From positions 1 through 19,886 of the forward strand of contig JAQSXN010000004.1 of the NCBI GenBank assembly GCA_029256665.1: DNA of 19,886 nucleotides, written 5' to 3'. The DNA comes from Paenibacillus sp. GTDB taxonomy: Bacteria; Bacillota; Bacilli; Paenibacillales; Paenibacillaceae. Both the position numbers and the translations under genes were made by a program. The notes under the pieces are model-generated. The model searched no databases and was not told where the DNA came from. It saw only the letters and a list, made by a program, of their open reading frames with translations. This document shows positions 7,251-16,535 of the stretch, one piece after another (position 1 is the first letter of the stretch; each line of letters opens with the position of its first letter).

Positions 7251-8981
7251 TTATTGTTTTACTTTGAATCGACCGACGGCCGCTCCCAGTTGATCGACGA
7301 TGGAATCGAGCGTGCGCGAAGCGTCCGCGATGCTATCCGTTAGCGCAAGCTGTTCTTCCGTCGCCGCAGCCACACTTTCCGTTTTCTCCAGACTTGCGGA
7401 TGCCGTCGCCGCCGATTGCTCCGAGGATGCGCTGACTTCTTCGGAGCTGGCGGACATTTGCTCCGTGATGGCCGAGCTTTCTTGGAGCTGCTCCGTCATC
7501 TGGTTGACGGCCGCGCTAATCGCGTTCAAACGGCGATTCAGCTCGGCAACGCGGTTGCCCCCGTCCTCTACTTCGACCAGTGTTTGGCGCATGGCGTCCG
7601 ATGCGCTTGCGATTTCGCCTCTCGTAACGTTTACGAGATCGTTTATCCCCTCCGCGGAAGCAAGAGAGCTTGCGGCAAGCTTGCGTATCTCTCCGGCGAC
7701 GACGGCAAACCCTTTGCCATGCTCGCCGGCCCGAGCCGCTTCGATGGAGGCATTAAGAGACAGAATGTTCGTTTGGTTAGAGAATGTCGTTATATTTTCG
7801 GCTATGGAGCCGATCTGGCCGGAACGTTTCTCGAGCGTTTCGATGATGGCGGAGAGCCGGTGGATAACATCGACCATCCCCCTCATTCTGTCTTCCAACC
7901 GTTCCAGCGCCTCCCGTCCTTCCTCTGCCTCGGACGATGTCGAGGAGGAATGATCCGCCAAGGTCGACGTATTCTCCGCGATTCGGCTTATGCCGACCGT
8001 CATCTCTTCGATGGCGCGCGAAGTCTCTTCCGCGCTGCGTGCCTGAATCTCGGAATTCTGCGTGACCTCCGCGATCTGGCTTGCCACATGCTCGGATGCC
8101 GTTGCGGATTCCGATGCCGCTTGCGATAGACGAGCGGATGAAGCTTTGACGTCGGAGGCATTCCGGACGACGCCGGAGATCAAGCCGTTCATTCTTTCGA
8201 TCATGTCGTCGACCGAATGAAGAATGCGGCCGAGCTCGTCTTTGCCGTACTTGGCGGCGCGAGGAGCCGTCAGATCGCCTTGGCTTACCTGATTCGTTTT
8301 TTCCAGCACCCTCCGGATCGTCGAAGTCATCGAACGCGTCATCAGAATCAACATCGCGATAAGCGAGACGGTGACGACGATGATTCCGACGAAAGTGAAT
8401 AGCTGCGAGGAATCCAAGCCGGATTCGATTTCCTCCATCTTCTCATCCGCAAAGACTTCGACGTTCTGTCCGATTTCGTCCACGCCCGTCCGTGCGGTCA
8501 GGAACAGCGAGTCGACTTCCGGATTGACGGCTAACGCCTTGCCGTCATCCGTCGCCGCGGAAGCCGCAGCAAACCATCCTTTATAATTATCGTCGAACGA
8601 ACTTAGCAAATCGCCGACTTTTTCGGCGGAATCTCCTTTGTCCAAATCGAGCAGTCCCGCAGTTTCCATTAACGCTGTCGCCTCGGTCACTCTCTCGATC
8701 GCTTGATCCTTGTTCGCGACCATGTCTTCGCGCATCGCTTTAAGCGCGTCTCCTTCCAATGCCCCCGATTCGATCAATAAATATGCGGCATTAGCTTGAT
8801 AGAGATCCCGGTCTGCGTTGAGCAGCAGTCGGCCGACTTGATTGGACGTTTCATGTATGGACGACTTCATTTCATCGAATATTTTTCGTTCCTCGCTAAG
8901 CAGCAATAAACCCGTCATCGTGTAGAAAAACAACGGTAGTGCCGCCAAAATCACCAATTTAAATCCGACTGATATTTTCAA
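7251..8981 (-). CDS. methyl-accepting chemotaxis protein
   Basis: A 576-residue transmembrane receptor that would feed CheA/CheW signalling to the flagellar motor. Layout: first membrane segment about 8-28, a mostly helical extracellular sensor of about 165 residues like a four-helix-bundle (4HB_MCP) domain, second membrane segment about 195-216, HAMP linker about 217-270, then a long cytoplasmic coiled coil. The conserved signalling tip contains [20 protein letters not shown] (about 394-430). Gln/Glu-rich helices flank it as in methylation regions, and there is no NWETF-type CheR tether at the end. The ligand is not predictable. The start is TTG at 8981, preceded by AAAGGGGAG 9 nt upstream; no in-frame ATG fits as well. 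It is a monocistronic unit with a SigD-type promoter upstream and a terminator downstream. Confidence 0.95.
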   Translation of the reverse strand: MKISVGFKLVILAALPLFFYTMTGLLLLSEERKIFDEMKSSIHETSNQVGRLLLNADRDLYQANAAYLLIESGALEGDALKAMREDMVANKDQAIERVTEATALMETAGLLDLDKGDSAEKVGDLLSSFDDNYKGWFAAASAATDDGKALAVNPEVDSLFLTARTGVDEIGQNVEVFADEKMEEIESGLDSSQLFTFVGIIVVTVSLIAMLILMTRSMTSTIRRVLEKTNQVSQGDLTAPRAAKYGKDELGRILHSVDDMIERMNGLISGVVRNASDVKASSARLSQAASESATASEHVASQIAEVTQNSEIQARSAEETSRAIEEMTVGISRIAENTSTLADHSSSTSSEAEEGREALERLEDRMRGMVDVIHRLSAIIETLEKRSGQIGSIAENITTFSNQTNILSLNASIEAARAGEHGKGFAVVAGEIRKLAASSLASAEGINDLVNVTRGEIASASDAMRQTLVEVEDGGNRVAELNRRLNAISAAVNQMTEQLQESSAITEQMSASSEEVSASSEQSAATASASLEKTESVAAATEEQLALTDSIADASRTLDSIVDQLGAAVGRFKVKQ

Positions 8982-9020
8982 CTCTGCTCGCTCCCCTTTA
9001 CGTCTTTGCCCTATGTCTCT

Positions 9021-9046
9021 TTATCGGCATTTTTGTCGCCCGTTTG
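9021..9046 (-). promoter_or_regulatory. candidate SigD (sigma-28) motility promoter for the chemotaxis receptor
   Basis: GCCGATAA (9021-9028) is the flagellar sigma -10 consensus, and CAAA (9043-9046) lies 15 nt upstream of CCGATAA. The Bacillus SigD consensus is TAAA-N15-CCGATAT. Transcription would start near 9013, about 32 nt before the TTG start. No convincing SigA promoter is seen between 8982 and 9128. Confidence 0.7.
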
Positions 9047-9128
9047 TACTCGGACGAACAAAGATCTGCAAGTTTATTTGTCGAATCGGGAGTCGCCGGC
9101 GGCCATCGGTCCGAATGCTCTTGCAGAC

Positions 9129-9158
9129 AAAAAAACGTCCCGCGAATCGCGGAACGTT
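9129..9158 (-). terminator. rho-independent terminator of the pyr operon (after pyrE)
   Basis: On the minus strand AACGTTCCGCG and CGCGGGACGTT form an 11-bp stem (one T-G pair) with a 3-nt loop, running straight into a T tract of about seven. It lies 40 nt past the pyrE stop codon and marks the end of the pyr transcript. Confidence 0.92.
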
Positions 9159-9198
9159 GATAAAAATTCCGTACATGCCGGACGAAAAGACGGCCCTG

Positions 9199-9852
9199 TT
9201 AGCTGCCGAACGATTGCGGGTCCTCGCGCCATGCTTGCAGCGTTGCCACGTCGGCTTCCGCCACCAGACTCTGGCGAACCGCCTCGTCGATTAGCGCCGA
9301 ATAGTTCGACAACGTCTCCAACCGGAAACCTTCGTCGGCAAACGATTTTGTTGCAGAATCGAACTGGTACGTGAAAATCGCTAGCACCGCCAACACTTCG
9401 CCGCCAACCTCGCGTACGGCTTGAGCCGCTTTCAGCGAACTGCCGCCCGTGGAAATCAAATCTTCGATGACTACGACCTTCTGCCCCGCTGAGATACGGC
9501 CTTCGATTTGATTCTGTTTGCCGTGACCTTTCGCCTTGTCGCGGATGTAAGCCATCGGCAAGTTCAGCTTCTGCGATACCCATGCGGCATGCGGGATCCC
9601 CGCCGTAGACGTGCCGGCGATAATTTCGGCATCCGGGTAACGCTCGCGAATGATGGTGGCGAATCCTTCTGCGATCATGTCGCGAATGTCGGGATATCCC
9701 ATCGTCAACCGGTTATCGCAATAGATGGGCGACTTTAGCCCGGAAGTCCACGTGAATGGATCGTTGGGGCGCAGCGCGACGGCTTGAATGTCCAACAGGC
9801 TCTTTGCGATCGTCTCCGGCAAATTCGATAATGTCAGCTTAGTCAACTGCAA
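9199..9852 (-). CDS. pyrE: orotate phosphoribosyltransferase
   Basis: Converts orotate plus PRPP to orotidine 5'-phosphate, the fifth step of UMP synthesis, in the cytoplasm. The PRPP-binding signature VVVIEDLISTGGS is at about residues 125-137, and YIRDKAKGHGKQNQIEG matches the catalytic loop of PyrE. At 217 residues it is of normal family size. The frame begins at TTG 9852; GAGGAG precedes it by only 4 nt and precedes a second in-frame TTG (9846) by 10 nt, so the exact start is open by two residues. No ATG is available. The start lies inside the end of pyrF (14-nt overlap), so the two are translationally coupled. It is the last gene of the pyr operon. Confidence 0.96.
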   Translation of the reverse strand: MQLTKLTLSNLPETIAKSLLDIQAVALRPNDPFTWTSGLKSPIYCDNRLTMGYPDIRDMIAEGFATIIRERYPDAEIIAGTSTAGIPHAAWVSQKLNLPMAYIRDKAKGHGKQNQIEGRISAGQKVVVIEDLISTGGSSLKAAQAVREVGGEVLAVLAIFTYQFDSATKSFADEGFRLETLSNYSALIDEAVRQSLVAEADVATLQAWREDPQSFGS

Positions 9853-10573
9853 TCAGCTCCTCGATAATAGATTCAAGCGCGGCGCGCGGCTCCGGCGCTG
9901 CCGTAATCGGCCTTCCGATCACCATGAAGTCCGTGCCTTGACGGAGCGCTTCGCCTGGCGTCATGATGCGCGACTGGTCGCCAATATCGGCGCCTTTCGG
10001 CCGAATGCCCGGCGTGACCGTATAGAAATCGCTACCGCATGCCGACTTGATCGCCGCAACCTCGGAAGGCGAAGCGACGACGCCTTGCAAGCCTGCGGCT
10101 TTCGCTAGATCGGCGTACCGGATTACCGCCTCTTCGACCGATCCCGCTATCCCGATCTCTTCGTTCATGACGATCGCGCTCGTGCTCGTCAACTGGGTGA
10201 CCGCTATGACCGCCGGAGGAGACGTACCGGATGGAAGCGCCGCATGTACGCCTTCCATCGCCGCTTCCATCATCGCCTTGCCGCCGCCCGCATGCACGTT
10301 GAACATGTCAACGCCCAGCTTCGCGACGCTGTTCGCGCCGCCTTTGACGGTGTTCGGAATATCATGCATTTTCACATCCAGAAACACATAATATCCCCGC
10401 TTCTTAAGGCTCTCCACAAAGGATGGGCCTGCAGCGTAGAACAGCTGCAAACCCACCTTCATATAACAGGGAATGCCCTTCAGCTCCTCGATCAGTCTTT
10501 CGGCCGCGGCCGCTTCCGGATAATCCAGAGCGACCATAATGCGTTTCGCGGCCTCTTCGCGCGATAGCTTCAC
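9839..10573 (-). CDS. pyrF: orotidine 5'-phosphate decarboxylase
   Basis: Decarboxylates OMP to UMP, the last step of de novo pyrimidine synthesis. The 244-residue protein shows the catalytic D-x-K-x-x-D signature as LDVKMHDIPN (about residues 63-72), the substrate site VTPGIRPKGAD, and the C-terminal VIGRPIT phosphate-binding motif. The start is GTG at 10573 with AGGGGG 8 nt upstream; an ATG nearer the ribosome site is out of frame. It begins 20 nt after carB and overlaps pyrE by 14 nt. In Bacillus subtilis pyrK and pyrD lie between carB and pyrF; here nothing does. Confidence 0.97.
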   Translation of the reverse strand: MKLSREEAAKRIMVALDYPEAAAAERLIEELKGIPCYMKVGLQLFYAAGPSFVESLKKRGYYVFLDVKMHDIPNTVKGGANSVAKLGVDMFNVHAGGGKAMMEAAMEGVHAALPSGTSPPAVIAVTQLTSTSAIVMNEEIGIAGSVEEAVIRYADLAKAAGLQGVVASPSEVAAIKSACGSDFYTVTPGIRPKGADIGDQSRIMTPGEALRQGTDFMVIGRPITAAPEPRAALESIIEELIAVD

Positions 10574-10593
10574 TTGCCATTCCCCCTATTCAT

Positions 10594-13500
10594 TTATTTG
10601 CTCGACTTGCTCAGCACCGGCATGGCATGGGAGGAGAAGTTGATCGTCTCCATCATGCGCAGCAAGGCGCGGACCGTATCCAGCGAAGTCATGCAGACGA
10701 CGCCGTTCTCGACCGCTTCGCGTCGAATGCGGAAGCCGTCGCGCTCAGGCGTTTTGCCTTTCGTCAGCGTATTGACCACGAACTGCGCCTTGCCTTCGCG
10801 CACCATGTCGAGAATGTTCGGCGTGCCTTCGCTCAGCTTGTTGACGCGCTGCACGTACAGGCCAGCCGCCTCCAACGCATCGGCCGTGCCGCCCGTCGCC
10901 ATTATTTTGTAACCGATTAGATTAAAGCCGCGAAGCAGCTCCACCGCTTCTTCTTTATCCTTATCAGCCACGGTCGCGACGATCGTGCCCGATGTCGGGA
11001 TCTTCATGCCGGCGCCGATGAGACCTTTGTACAGGGCCTTGGCATACTGCACGTCGCGGCCCATGACTTCGCCCGTCGACTTCATCTCCGGCGTCAGCGT
11101 AGGATCGACGCGGCGCAGCTTCGCGAAGGAGAAGACCGGCACTTTGACGGAGACGTATTCGTCTTCCGGCCACAGACCGTCCACATAACCTTGCGATGCA
11201 AGCGTCGTGCCGAGAATCGCCTTGGTCGCCAGATTCGCCATCGGCAGGTTCGTGACTTTGCTGAGGAACGGAACCGTGCGGGACGAACGCGGGTTCACCT
11301 CGATCACGTACACTTTGTCGTTATGGATGACGTATTGGATGTTGACGAGACCGATGACTTCGAACTCCTTGGCGATCTTGATCGTGATGTCGACAATTTG
11401 GTTCTTGATGTCGTCGGACAGCGACTGCGGCGGATAAACCGCGATGGAGTCGCCGGAGTGAACGCCGGCGCGCTCGACATGCTCCATGATTCCCGGGATC
11501 AGAACCGTCTGGCCGTCGCAGATCGCGTCGACCTCGGCTTCCTTGCCCATCATGTAGCGGTCGATCAGCACGGGATGCTCCGGATTGATCTTAACGGCTA
11601 CTTCCATGTAGCTTAGCAGCTCTTCATCGGAATACACGATTTCCATTGCCCGTCCGCCCAAGACGTACGATGGACGAACCAACACCGGATAACCGAGCTT
11701 TTGCGCCGTAACGACCGCTTCATCGACCGAGGTCACCGTGCTGCCGTCCGGCTGCGCGATGTTCAGCTTGCGAAGCAGCGCTTCGAATTTCTTGCGGTCT
11801 TCGGCTGCGTCGATGCTCTCGAGGCTCGAGCCAAGAATGCGCACGCCTGCCTTAACCAGCGGAGCGGCCAGATTGATCGCCGTTTGTCCGCCAAATTGCA
11901 CGATAACGCCGATCGGATTTTCTTGCTCGATGACGTTCATCACGTCCTCGAAGAACAGCGGTTCGAAGTAGAGGCGATCGGACGTGCTGAAGTCCGTCGA
12001 TACCGTCTCCGGATTGTTGTTGATGATTACGGCCTCGTAGCCCGCTTTCTGAATCGCCCACACCGCGTGAACCGTGGAGTAGTCGAACTCGATGCCTTGA
12101 CCGATCCGGATCGGACCGGAGCCGAGCACGAGCACCTTCTGCTTCGTCGTTTCCGTTACTTCGTTCTCCACCTCGTACGTGGAGTAGTAGTAAGGAGTCG
12201 TTGCCTCGAATTCGGCCGCGCAAGTGTCAACCATCTTGTAGACCGGCTTCAGGCCGTTCTGCAGACGGAACGCGCGCACCTCCGCTTCCGTCGTGTGACT
12301 TCCGTTCGGGAACCCTTCCTTGCGAATTTCGGCGATGGAACGGTCGGAGAAGCCTTTGCGCTTCGCCTCGTACAGAGTGCCGGCCGTCAGCGTCGCTTCT
12401 TTGCGCAGACGGTCTTCGAAAGCGACGATGGAAGCGATTTTGTCGAGGAACCACCAGTCGATTTTCGTGATGTCCTGAATCTCTTGCAGCGTGAAGCCGC
12501 GGCGGAACGCTTCCGCTACGAGGAACATGCGCTCGTCGTCCGGCTTCTCCAATCGGTTTCTCAGCACCGATTCTTCCAGCGAGCCGGCTTCCTTGAGGTG
12601 CAGGCGATGAACGCCGACCTCAAGCGAACGTACGGCTTTATGGATGGATTCTTCGAAGGTGCGGCCGATGGCCATGACTTCTCCCGTTGCTTTCATCTGC
12701 GTGCCGAGCTTGCGGTTGGCGTTAACGAACTTGTCGAACGGCCAACGAGGAATCTTGGATACGATATAGTCCAGCGTCGGCTCGAAGCAAGCGTACGTCT
12801 GGCCCGTAACCGGGTTAACCAGCTCATCCAGCGTATAGCCTACCGCGATTTTGGCGGCCATCTTCGCGATCGGATAACCTGTCGCTTTGGATGCCAGCGC
12901 GGAAGAGCGGCTTACCCGCGGATTAACTTCGATGACGTAGTATTGATAGCTGTGCGGATCAAGGGCGAATTGCACGTTGCAGCCGCCTTCGATGTTAAGG
13001 GCGCGAATGATCTTAAGCGACGCGGAACGCAGCATTTGGTACTCGCGGTCGGACAGCGTCTGCGATGGCGCCACGACGATGCTGTCGCCGGTATGAACGC
13101 CGACCGGGTCGAAATTCTCCATGTTGCACACGACGATGCAGTTATCGTTCGCGTCGCGCATTACTTCGTATTCGACTTCCTTCATGCCAGCGATCGACTT
13201 CTCGATCAGGCACTGGTTGATCGGGCTGTAGCGAATGCCGGATGCCACGATTTCCCGCAGCTCTTCCTCGTTCGCGCAGATGCCGCCGCCCGTGCCGCCA
13301 AGCGTGTAGGCAGGTCGAACGATGATGGGATAACCGATCGTGTTCGCGAAGTCGACGGCTTCTTCGACCGTCGTCACGATCTCGCTCTCGGGAACCGGCT
13401 GCTCCAGCTCGCGCATCAGGTCGCGGAACAGGTCGCGGTCTTCCGCTTTTTCGATGGCGATCAGCTGGGTGCCGAGCAGTTTCACGTTCTCGCGCTCCAG

Positions 13501-13821
13501 CACGCCGGCACGCGCCAGCTCTACGGCCATGTTGAGGCCCGTTTGGCCCCCAAGCGTCGGCAGCAAGCCGTCAGGACGCTCTTGGCGAATGATCTGGGAG
13601 ACAAACTCCAGCGTGATCGGTTCGATGTAGACCTTGTCGGCCATGTTCGTATCCGTCATGATCGTAGCCGGGTTGCTGTTGATCAAGACAACCTCGTAGC
13701 CCTCTTCCTTCAAAGCCTGGCAAGCCTGAGTGCCGGCGTAGTCGAACTCCGCCGCTTGTCCGATGACGATCGGGCCGGACCCGATTACGAGAATTTTTTT
13801 CAGTTGATTATTTCTGGGCAT
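10594..13821 (-). CDS. carB: carbamoyl-phosphate synthase, large subunit
   Basis: Makes carbamoyl phosphate from bicarbonate, two ATP and ammonia channelled from the small subunit. At 1075 residues it has the full family architecture: two homologous ATP-grasp halves (each opening with a dinucleotide-like motif, [17 protein letters not shown] near the N-terminus and [17 protein letters not shown] near the middle), an oligomerization region between them, and a C-terminal MGS-like allosteric domain ([18 protein letters not shown], then [10 protein letters not shown]) that usually binds UMP and other effectors. The frame opens at TTG 13827, but AAGGAG stands 9 nt before the ATG at 13821, which I prefer. 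It overlaps carA by 14 nt, as expected for coupled subunits. Confidence 0.97.
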   Translation of the reverse strand: MPRNNQLKKILVIGSGPIVIGQAAEFDYAGTQACQALKEEGYEVVLINSNPATIMTDTNMADKVYIEPITLEFVSQIIRQERPDGLLPTLGGQTGLNMAVELARAGVLERENVKLLGTQLIAIEKAEDRDLFRDLMRELEQPVPESEIVTTVEEAVDFANTIGYPIIVRPAYTLGGTGGGICANEEELREIVASGIRYSPINQCLIEKSIAGMKEVEYEVMRDANDNCIVVCNMENFDPVGVHTGDSIVVAPSQTLSDREYQMLRSASLKIIRALNIEGGCNVQFALDPHSYQYYVIEVNPRVSRSSALASKATGYPIAKMAAKIAVGYTLDELVNPVTGQTYACFEPTLDYIVSKIPRWPFDKFVNANRKLGTQMKATGEVMAIGRTFEESIHKAVRSLEVGVHRLHLKEAGSLEESVLRNRLEKPDDERMFLVAEAFRRGFTLQEIQDITKIDWWFLDKIASIVAFEDRLRKEATLTAGTLYEAKRKGFSDRSIAEIRKEGFPNGSHTTEAEVRAFRLQNGLKPVYKMVDTCAAEFEATTPYYYSTYEVENEVTETTKQKVLVLGSGPIRIGQGIEFDYSTVHAVWAIQKAGYEAVIINNNPETVSTDFSTSDRLYFEPLFFEDVMNVIEQENPIGVIVQFGGQTAINLAAPLVKAGVRILGSSLESIDAAEDRKKFEALLRKLNIAQPDGSTVTSVDEAVVTAQKLGYPVLVRPSYVLGGRAMEIVYSDEELLSYMEVAVKINPEHPVLIDRYMMGKEAEVDAICDGQTVLIPGIMEHVERAGVHSGDSIAVYPPQSLSDDIKNQIVDITIKIAKEFEVIGLVNIQYVIHNDKVYVIEVNPRSSRTVPFLSKVTNLPMANLATKAILGTTLASQGYVDGLWPEDEYVSVKVPVFSFAKLRRVDPTLTPEMKSTGEVMGRDVQYAKALYKGLIGAGMKIPTSGTIVATVADKDKEEAVELLRGFNLIGYKIMATGGTADALEAAGLYVQRVNKLSEGTPNILDMVREGKAQFVVNTLTKGKTPERDGFRIRREAVENGVVCMTSLDTVRALLRMMETINFSSHAMPVLSKSSK

Positions 13822-14953
13822 ATTCAAGCTCTCCTTTCAACGTCTCCGACAAGACGGCCTGACGCGGTTTTTGCGGGTTGTTTTTTTTGTGCTCGCGGAT
13901 CATCTCAAGGAACTCGTCGAACAGATAGCTGGAATCAAACGGACCTGGCGCGGCCTCCGGATGATATTGCACGGAGAATGCCGGATGGACGTTATGCTTC
14001 AGTCCTTCGATCGTTTTGTCGTTATTGTTGATGTGCGTAACCGTCAATTGCGTGCCGTGCACCGTATGGTCGAGCACGGTGTAGCCGTGGTTCTGCGATG
14101 TAATGTAGCAGCGGTTCGTGGCCAGCTCCTTGACCGGATGGTTGCCGCCGCGATGGCCGAACTTCAGCTTGCCCGTGTCGGCGCCGCATGCCAGCGCGAA
14201 CAGCTGGTGTCCGAGACAGATGCCGAAGATTGGGTATTCGCCGAGCAGCTCGGAAATCATTTTCACCGCATGGGGTACGTCTTTCGGATCCCCAGGGCCG
14301 TTGGACAGCTGAATGCCGTCCGGCGCCAGGCGGCGAATCTCGTCAGCGGTCGTGTCGTGTGGCACGACTACGACGTCGCAGCCGCGCGACGTCAGTTCGC
14401 GCAGGATTCCGCTTTTGGCTCCGAAGTCGACAAGGACGATACGTTCGCCGTTGCCCGGGCTCGAGAAAATATTTTTAGTCGAAGTGCGGGCGACTTGATC
14501 GGTCAAGAGCTTGGATGCGCCAAGGCGTTCCGTCAGCTCTTCGATGCGTTCGTTGCCCGTCGTGATGAGGCCTCTCATCGTGCCGAAGTGGCGAAGCTTG
14601 CGCGTCAGCATTCGCGTATCGATGTCGCTGATGCCCGGGATGCCGTATTCTTTGAGCAGCTGGCCAAGCGAATATTGAGCGCGCCAGTTGCTCGGCACCG
14701 GCTCGTGACGTCTTACGACAAAGCCGTGAATGTGCGGACGAAGCGCCTCGAAGTCGTCTCTCGTAATGCCGTAGTTGCCGATGAGCGGATAGGTCATCGT
14801 TACGATTTGACCGCAGTAGGAGGGATCGGAAAGCACCTCTTGGTAACCCGTAATCCCGGTATTAAACACGACCTCGCCCGTCATTTGCGCTTCCGCGCCG
14901 AAGGACAGACCGGTGAACAACGTTCCGTCTTCCAACAATAATCTAGCTTGCAT
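13808..14953 (-). CDS. carA: carbamoyl-phosphate synthase, small (glutaminase) subunit
   Basis: Class I glutamine amidotransferase subunit that releases ammonia from glutamine for CarB. The 381-residue protein has the N-terminal CPSase small-subunit domain ([20 protein letters not shown]), then the glutaminase domain with nucleophile Cys 246 in [15 protein letters not shown] and the catalytic His-Glu in [10 protein letters not shown]. The frame can be extended to a GTG at 14962, but that codon overlaps the GAGGAG ribosome site, which is 8 nt before the ATG at 14953. It follows a 228-nt gap after pyrC that holds an inverted-repeat element, the only sizeable gap inside the operon. Confidence 0.97.
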   Translation of the reverse strand: MQARLLLEDGTLFTGLSFGAEAQMTGEVVFNTGITGYQEVLSDPSYCGQIVTMTYPLIGNYGITRDDFEALRPHIHGFVVRRHEPVPSNWRAQYSLGQLLKEYGIPGISDIDTRMLTRKLRHFGTMRGLITTGNERIEELTERLGASKLLTDQVARTSTKNIFSSPGNGERIVLVDFGAKSGILRELTSRGCDVVVVPHDTTADEIRRLAPDGIQLSNGPGDPKDVPHAVKMISELLGEYPIFGICLGHQLFALACGADTGKLKFGHRGGNHPVKELATNRCYITSQNHGYTVLDHTVHGTQLTVTHINNNDKTIEGLKHNVHPAFSVQYHPEAAPGPFDSSYLFDEFLEMIREHKKNNPQKPRQAVLSETLKGELEYAQK

Positions 14954-14984
14954 CCGTATCACTCCTCAGCTGTTAGTTAAGGTT

Positions 14985-15150
14985 GTTCAAAAAGTCCGCT
15001 TCCCATCACGAAGTATGCCATGAAGCATATTCGACATCGAATATTGAATTCAGGCGAACCTTCCGTTGCTCACATAGCGCTGCTATGCTCCGCTACTCAG
15101 TTTCTACCTTCTTTCAATCTTCTCGGAGCTGATAACCGAACTTTTTGAAC
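14985..15150. repeat. 166-bp element with terminal inverted repeats (MITE-like or intergenic repeat)
   Basis: The ends are perfect 11-bp inverted repeats, GTTCAAAAAGT at 14985-14995 and ACTTTTTGAAC at 15140-15150. Inside are two further perfect dyads: ATATTCGA-CA-TCGAATAT (15027-15044) and CATAGC-GCT-GCTATG (15073-15087). TTAA occurs just outside both ends. No transposase is encoded. Its placement inside an otherwise tightly packed operon suggests insertion. Whether it is repeated elsewhere in the genome cannot be seen here. It shows no PyrR-site consensus and no T-tract terminator. Confidence 0.65.
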
Positions 15151-15155
15151 TTCAT
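15114..15155 (-). CDS. possible 13-residue small ORF at the edge of the inverted-repeat element
   Basis: ATG at 15155 is preceded by AGAGGG with a 7-nt spacer and opens MKFKKFGYQLRED before a TGA stop. The start lies outside the terminal repeat and most of the frame inside it. It could be a leader peptide, a relic, or chance. Nothing identifies a function. Confidence 0.2.
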   Translation of the reverse strand: MKFKKFGYQLRED

Positions 15156-15181
15156 TTAAATACCCTCTATATCGATAAAAG

Positions 15182-16468
15182 TTATTCCGACCATACGATG
15201 TTGCCGTTCACGATCGTTGCGACCGGCCAGCCCTTCAGCTCCCAGCCTCCGAACGGCGTGTTGCTGCTCTTGGAGAGGGTGTCCGCCGGATTCACGGCGC
15301 GCTGATTCTCCAGATCGATAATCGTGATGTCCGCCGGCGCTCCGGTCTCCAGCACCCCGGAGTTGAGACGGAATACCCGGGCAGGCTCCTTTGTCATGCG
15401 GCTAAGCAAAAATCCGAGCGTCCATCGGCCCGTTTCGACGAATTTCGTGTACAGCAGCGGGAACGCCGTCTCGAAGCCTACGATGCCGAACGGCGCAAGA
15501 TCCACGCCGCGACCCTTTTCTTCCGCGCTGTGCGGCGCATGATCCGTCACGATCATGTCGATCGTGCCGTCCTCCAGTCCTTCGATCACGGCTTGAACGT
15601 CGCGCGGCGTGCGAAGCGGCGGATTCATCTTCCAGTTGGCGTCGTCCAATCCGGGAATATCTTCGTCCGACAGAATCAAGTGATGCGGGCATACTTCGGC
15701 GGTTATGTGCGTGCCTACCGATTTGGCGAGACGGATCAGCCTGACCGACTGCTCCGTGCTGACGTGGCACACGTGGTAGTGCACGCCGGTCGCTTCGGCG
15801 AGCAAAGCATCGCGTCCGACGTGAATCGCTTCCGATTCGTTAGGGATGCCTTTGATGCCGTGTTTGCGGGAGAATTCGCCTTCTGACGCCCATGCGCCTT
15901 CCACGAGCGAGTCGTCTTCGCAGTGCGCGATGATCGGCATGTCAAGCGATCTCGCCAGCGCCATTGCGTCTTTCATCATCTGCGCGTTCTGCACGCCGAC
16001 TCCGTCGTCCGTGAAGCCGATCGCTCCGGCTTCCTTAAGCGCCGCGAAGTCGGTGAGCTCGCGGCCGAGTTCGTTTTTGGTGATGGCCGCGTACGGAAGC
16101 ACCTTAACGATGCCGGCGTTTTTCGCCTTGTCTACGACGTATTTCACCGTTTCCGGCGTGTCGATGACGGGACGCGTGTTCGGCATGCAGGCAATCGTCG
16201 TGAAGCCGCCTTTCGCCGCCGAGCGGGAGCCCGTTATGATGTCTTCCTTATGTTCGAATCCAGGGTCGCGCAAGTGTACGTGCATGTCGATCAAACCTGC
16301 CGACACCAGCTTGCCTTCCGCGTCCACTACTTCGGCGGAGCCTGTATCGACTGCCGCTCCTCCGTCCAGCATCTCGGCGATCAAGCCGTCCTGAACGCGA
16401 ATATGTTTTCTTTCGAGCTTGCCTGCCTCTTCATTCCATACGCTGCCGTTTTTGATCCATAATGCCAT
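15182..16468 (-). CDS. pyrC: dihydroorotase
   Basis: Cyclizes carbamoyl-aspartate to dihydroorotate, the third step of the pathway. The 428-residue class I amidohydrolase shows zinc-binding DMHVHLRDPG (about residues 60-69), the HCED and HVCHVST histidines in the middle, and the catalytic aspartate region TDHAPHS (about 306-312). Its length and motifs fit the Bacillus type, not the shorter Escherichia coli type. The ATG at 16468 follows CGGAGGG. The gap from pyrB is 67 nt with no terminator-like structure. Downstream lies the inverted-repeat element before carA. Confidence 0.97.
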   Translation of the reverse strand: MALWIKNGSVWNEEAGKLERKHIRVQDGLIAEMLDGGAAVDTGSAEVVDAEGKLVSAGLIDMHVHLRDPGFEHKEDIITGSRSAAKGGFTTIACMPNTRPVIDTPETVKYVVDKAKNAGIVKVLPYAAITKNELGRELTDFAALKEAGAIGFTDDGVGVQNAQMMKDAMALARSLDMPIIAHCEDDSLVEGAWASEGEFSRKHGIKGIPNESEAIHVGRDALLAEATGVHYHVCHVSTEQSVRLIRLAKSVGTHITAEVCPHHLILSDEDIPGLDDANWKMNPPLRTPRDVQAVIEGLEDGTIDMIVTDHAPHSAEEKGRGVDLAPFGIVGFETAFPLLYTKFVETGRWTLGFLLSRMTKEPARVFRLNSGVLETGAPADITIIDLENQRAVNPADTLSKSSNTPFGGWELKGWPVATIVNGNIVWSE

Positions 16469-16535
16469 TCTATATTCACCCTCCGATGGATAGTCCGTTT
16501 ATGCCGCTCATCCGTTATGGCGCGACTGCCGATCC

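Noticed and set aside
11701..14031. 776-codon open frame on the plus strand opposite carB
   Set aside because: It lies wholly antisense to a canonical carB, has no ribosome site or family motif, and is Arg/His/Val-rich as expected for the complement of GC-rich coding DNA. Similar long plus-strand frames opposite the solute-binding protein (15-932), permease (4372-5253), carA (13871-14941) and dapL (18725-19621) were rejected for the same reason.
14954..14962. GTG at 14962 as the carA start
   Set aside because: It overlaps the GAGGAG ribosome site that is correctly spaced for the ATG at 14953.
14985..15150. Second PyrR attenuator between pyrC and carA
   Set aside because: The dyads there do not contain the AGTCCnGAGAGGCT core and no stem is followed by a T tract.
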